Source of the DNA: Actinomycetota bacterium
GTDB lineage: Bacteria > Actinomycetota > Coriobacteriia > Anaerosomatales > Anaerosomataceae
NCBI GenBank assembly: GCA_009773565.1
Contig: WSXY01000009.1
Span: forward strand, 62,001 to 126,000
DNA: 64,000 nt
Reading direction: 5' to 3'
The notes beneath the pieces are model-generated. The model was not told the DNA's origin. It saw only the letters and a program-made list of their open reading frames with translations, and ran no database searches. Positions 61,720 to 64,000 of this stretch are shown piece after piece. How positions within the stretch are numbered: position 1 is the stretch's first letter; the number at the start of each line of letters is the position of its first letter. The position numbers and the translations under genes are program-made.

Positions 61720-62826
61720 CTCGAGAAGTTTCGAGTAGACGTCCGCGACCTGGCGTGCAATCTGGTCCCAATCGTATGCTGCAGCGATGCGCTTCGGCCC
61801 TGCGGCACGAAGCCTGGCGGCAAGCACAGAGTCGTCCAGCACCGACTGAATCGCGGTACTCAGTGCTGCGACATCCCCGACCGGGTACACAAGTCCTGCA
61901 GCCGGCTCGCCGAGAACCTCTGTGTTGGCAGCGATGCCGGACGCAATACAGGGCACACCGTGGGCAAGGCCTTCGAGAAGGCTGAGCGGAAGGCCCTCCA
62001 CAGCCGATGGCAACACGAAAGCTGCGGCACTGTGGAAGAGTTCCTGGGTGCCGAGCCAGTCGACCCATCCGGCGAATATCGCCCGGTCCTGGCCCTGCTC
62101 CCGCAACCGTGCGCCGTACTCCCAAGCGTGGCTGCTATGTCCTGCTATGACGACCGGCAGCGAGGGGTGCACATTCGCCATCGCTGCGAGAAGATCCTCG
62201 ACCCGTTTGTCGGGAACGAGGCGCCCAACGTACAGGACGTAGTCATTACCCCTCAGCCCGAGCGAGGCGAGCAGATCTCCGGGTGGCGTGGGGCGTATCG
62301 CACGAGCCGCATTTGGGATGTAGAGGACAGGTCGCCCGTAGCATTCTGTGAGACGCTTCTGGATGTGTTCCGAGACTGAGATGACAGAGTCGGCCTGGCG
62401 TGCTCCGACAGCCTCGCCGAAGCGCAGGAAGCGTTTGGCGTTCGCGCCCCACTTTCGCTGCTCGTAGTCAGGGCCGTGCATCGTGAAGACGATATTGCGG
62501 GCGCCGAAGAGCCGGGCAATAGGAATCGTCGCTGCGGGTCCTACTGAGTGGAAGTGGCATATGTCAAACTTCCCGCGAGCTGCTTCGTAGGCGGCGCGCG
62601 CGGAATGAGTTATCGCTTCGAGGGACTTCCTTTGTACAGCCGGCAGTGGAACGACTTGGACGCCCCTGAACTCGCACGGTTTGGTGACGTATGGCTCGCG
62701 GGCGAAAATCGTGACATCAAAGCCGAGCTCTACGAGTCGCGGATAAAGTTCTTCACAGTGGTATTCGACCCCACCGTGAACGTTGGGGACACCTCTCGTA
62801 CCAATGACCGCAATGCGTGGAGCCAT
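61423..62826 (-). CDS. glycosyltransferase family 4 (GT-B) with antisense C-terminal extension
   Basis: GT4-type sugar transferase. The N-terminal IAVIGTRGVPNVHGGVEYHC block and the C-terminal nucleotide-sugar motif LPSAVEGLPLSLLEG with EGLPL-x7-E are clear. The family-like region ends about residue 368 with VADVYSKLLE. The remaining roughly 98 residues lie fully antisense to the 3' end of the convergent G5/lectin-like gene and resemble no domain. The start ATG 62826 lacks a strong ribosome site. It probably builds surface polysaccharide with the neighbouring transferase and radical SAM genes. Confidence 0.88.
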   Translation of the reverse strand: MAPRIAVIGTRGVPNVHGGVEYHCEELYPRLVELGFDVTIFAREPYVTKPCEFRGVQVVPLPAVQRKSLEAITHSARAAYEAARGKFDICHFHSVGPAATIPIARLFGARNIVFTMHGPDYEQRKWGANAKRFLRFGEAVGARQADSVISVSEHIQKRLTECYGRPVLYIPNAARAIRPTPPGDLLASLGLRGNDYVLYVGRLVPDKRVEDLLAAMANVHPSLPVVIAGHSSHAWEYGARLREQGQDRAIFAGWVDWLGTQELFHSAAAFVLPSAVEGLPLSLLEGLAHGVPCIASGIAANTEVLGEPAAGLVYPVGDVAALSTAIQSVLDDSVLAARLRAAGPKRIAAAYDWDQIARQVADVYSKLLESAGENADAQCTGVIGVQPGRVIDDGAYVLSRSPAHSAHVTADSKFAVGGVRAVANAEQQSADVRTRPNRNEGVVVRGVTLGATRATLPIPDRARGLHK

Positions 62827-62863
62827 CTTCGACAGAGCCTCTCTTGCCTATCCGGAGTACGAA

Positions 62864-63865
62864 TCATGGCGTGTATGTGATGTCGGCGCCCTTTGCGAGA
62901 GACCATTTGCTGCGAGCTATCCAACTCAACGGTCGAATTGGGTGCTTCACCATATCAAATCTTGCCGTTCCGATAAACGCACATGAACGTTTGCACTCGA
63001 GCACCTGTTGCCGTACGTCGACTGCCTGGGTGCTGTTCCAGATCTGGTCGAACGTTTGGTTCTTGATATTCCCCATTACCCAACGATCGTGCGTTCCGTT
63101 GCACGGTGTGATGTCCCCCAGCGGATCTACAAAGAACAGGTCGCTCCCCGCACAGCAGCCGGCCATCACATTTGGTCTATCGTCAAGATGATTAAGAATG
63201 TTTAGGTTAAAGTACGCACGCAGGTAATCCTTGAGCTTCATTCGAAGTCCGTGGCGCTGCGAAGTAAGCAGGGCTTTGATGAATTCCTTCTCGGCAGCAG
63301 TCGCCTTTGCGATGTCCTCGACGGCGTTATCTTCCTTATGGAAGTACCAGGAGTTATGCATGACCGAGTTGCCGAACTCGACTCCGAGCGCAACGCAGAG
63401 CTTGTAGAGCATGAGCAGGTCGTCGGCGTTCTTGTCGCAGATGACCACCGAGAAGCCGATGTCTCTGGCCGGCGAATCGATCAGCCCAAGCATGGTACGT
63501 AGCGCGTGATCGAAGCCGTCTTTCGTGCCACGGAGGCGATCATTCATCTCGGGCAGGCCTTCAAGACTGACCCGGAACATCGTCTTCGGGTACGCATGCG
63601 CGATTTCGAGAATCTTGTCGGTGAAGTAGCCGTTGGTGGAGATCTCGACGATCTTCGCCTTCTTGGTGATGATTCCGACGATATCCATGATGTCGGAGCG
63701 CAGCATAGGTTCGCCGCCGGTGATATTGACCCGACCGAGGCCGCTCGGCAGCTTCTCGTAATAGTGCGCCGGCAACTCGTCCTCGGGCTTCGTCGGATGC
63801 TGCCAGATGTTGCACATGTGGCACTTCGCATTACACCGGAACGTCGTGATCACGCAGCCGTTCAT
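62864..63865 (-). CDS. radical SAM/SPASM-like protein
   Basis: A 333-residue radical SAM enzyme. The cluster motif is CNAKCHMC at residues 11-18, GGEPMLR and STNGYFTD follow. C-terminal cysteines (MAGCCAGSD, ITPCNG, CKRSC) suggest an auxiliary cluster of the SPASM or twitch type. Its setting between two glycosyltransferases suggests tailoring of a surface polymer or peptide; the substrate is unknown. GGGGAG lies six bases before the ATG, which overlaps the upstream stop. Confidence 0.87.
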   Translation of the reverse strand: MNGCVITTFRCNAKCHMCNIWQHPTKPEDELPAHYYEKLPSGLGRVNITGGEPMLRSDIMDIVGIITKKAKIVEISTNGYFTDKILEIAHAYPKTMFRVSLEGLPEMNDRLRGTKDGFDHALRTMLGLIDSPARDIGFSVVICDKNADDLLMLYKLCVALGVEFGNSVMHNSWYFHKEDNAVEDIAKATAAEKEFIKALLTSQRHGLRMKLKDYLRAYFNLNILNHLDDRPNVMAGCCAGSDLFFVDPLGDITPCNGTHDRWVMGNIKNQTFDQIWNSTQAVDVRQQVLECKRSCAFIGTARFDMVKHPIRPLSWIARSKWSLAKGADITYTP

Positions 63866-64000
63866 GCAAGCTCCCCTGTTGCTCGTGCGTACGTCTCCAG
63901 CAGGCCGGATAGATGGCGCTCGGGTGTGAACTCCCGGCTCACCCTCGCGCGGCCAGCGATTCCCATGGTGGCCGCAAGCTTTCTGTCGCCCGACAGCATC
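63862..64000 (-). CDS. glycosyltransferase, 3' end only (runs off the window)
   Basis: The last 45 codons encode KLAATMGIAGRARVSREFTPE, split as KLAATMGIAG, RARVSREFTPE, then RHLSGLLETYARATGELA and stop. This matches the C-terminal helix of GT4 glycosyltransferases. The TGA overlaps the ATG of the radical SAM gene. The 5' part lies outside the window. Confidence 0.8.
   Translation of the reverse strand, partial: MLSGDRKLAATMGIAGRARVSREFTPERHLSGLLETYARATGELA

Noticed and set aside
1-64000. Insertion sequences, prophage genes, CRISPR arrays, tRNA or rRNA genes
   Set aside because: I scanned for transposase motifs, regularly spaced direct repeats and tRNA-like cloverleaf ends and recognised none.

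Overview
The window is a gene-dense, high-GC chromosomal stretch with no rRNA, tRNA, transposase, phage or CRISPR locus that I could recognise. Gene content points to an anaerobic or facultatively anaerobic member of the Actinomycetota, most likely a Coriobacteriia-like (OPB41/Anaerosomatales-type) lineage. Supporting signs are an oxygen-sensitive class III ribonucleotide reductase, an indolepyruvate:ferredoxin oxidoreductase, an actinobacterial FHA/FtsR gene pair, an RsiG-like anti-sigma protein, SpoVS without other sporulation genes, the dapL route to diaminopimelate, and cell-wall-binding-repeat-2 surface proteins. The taxonomic placement is inference; the gene calls rest on motifs visible in the sequence.

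Layout, left to right. (1) 0.2-6.6 kb, + strand: a D-Ala-D-Ala carboxypeptidase followed by a complete glycine cleavage set gcvT-gcvH-gcvPA-gcvPB and a LipM-type octanoyl/lipoyl transferase that could lipoylate GcvH. (2) 6.6-10.5 kb, +: a compact operon with an RsiG-like c-di-GMP-binding-motif protein, a small unknown, a zinc-ribbon/FHA protein, an FtsR-like MerR regulator, a PD-(D/E)XK-like protein, hpt and a potassium-channel/TrkA-N protein. (3) 10.6-12.3 kb: apt and a secreted coiled-coil NlpC/P60 hydrolase. (4) 12.4-23.9 kb, +: iorAB, an ACT-domain protein, a full branched-chain amino-acid type ABC transporter with two tandem lipoprotein binding proteins, and a phenylacetate-CoA ligase. 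Together they look like an uptake and oxidative degradation module for aromatic or branched amino acids. Three small unknowns follow. (5) 24.2-31.6 kb, -: two purine/pyrimidine permeases, a NUDIX hydrolase, dut, and the anaerobic reductase set nrdG-thioredoxin-like-nrdD-nrdR. (6) 31.7-32.9 kb: a divergent SOS locus of lexA and a LysM protein, with three LexA-type operators between them.

(7) 32.9-57.0 kb, -: a long housekeeping array of hflX, dapL, dapF, miaA, a MEMO-AMMECR1 fusion, miaB, a PHP phosphoesterase, spoVS, a GHKL ATPase, rny, recX, recA, thpR, cinA, pgsA, rimO, yajQ, a RodZ-like gene, ftsK, uppP, rnj and dapA. (8) 57.2-64.0 kb: a cell-surface region. It holds a beta-helix protein with cell-wall-binding repeats behind a c-di-GMP-I-type riboswitch, a polysaccharide deacetylase, a membrane-anchored G5/PA-IL-like protein, a glycosyltransferase whose C-terminal tail lies entirely antisense to its convergent neighbour, a radical SAM protein, and the 3' end of another glycosyltransferase.

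Three regulatory layers can be read directly in the DNA. LexA boxes sit inside the promoters of lexA, the LysM gene and recA. A spaced pair of NrdR-like boxes overlaps the nrdR promoter. Second-messenger control is suggested by the riboswitch and by the RsiG-like protein, which carries the E/S/R/(Q>H)/D signature on one helix. The most interesting hypothesis from the window is a c-di-GMP circuit linking that protein, an alternative sigma factor not in the window, and riboswitch-controlled surface proteins.
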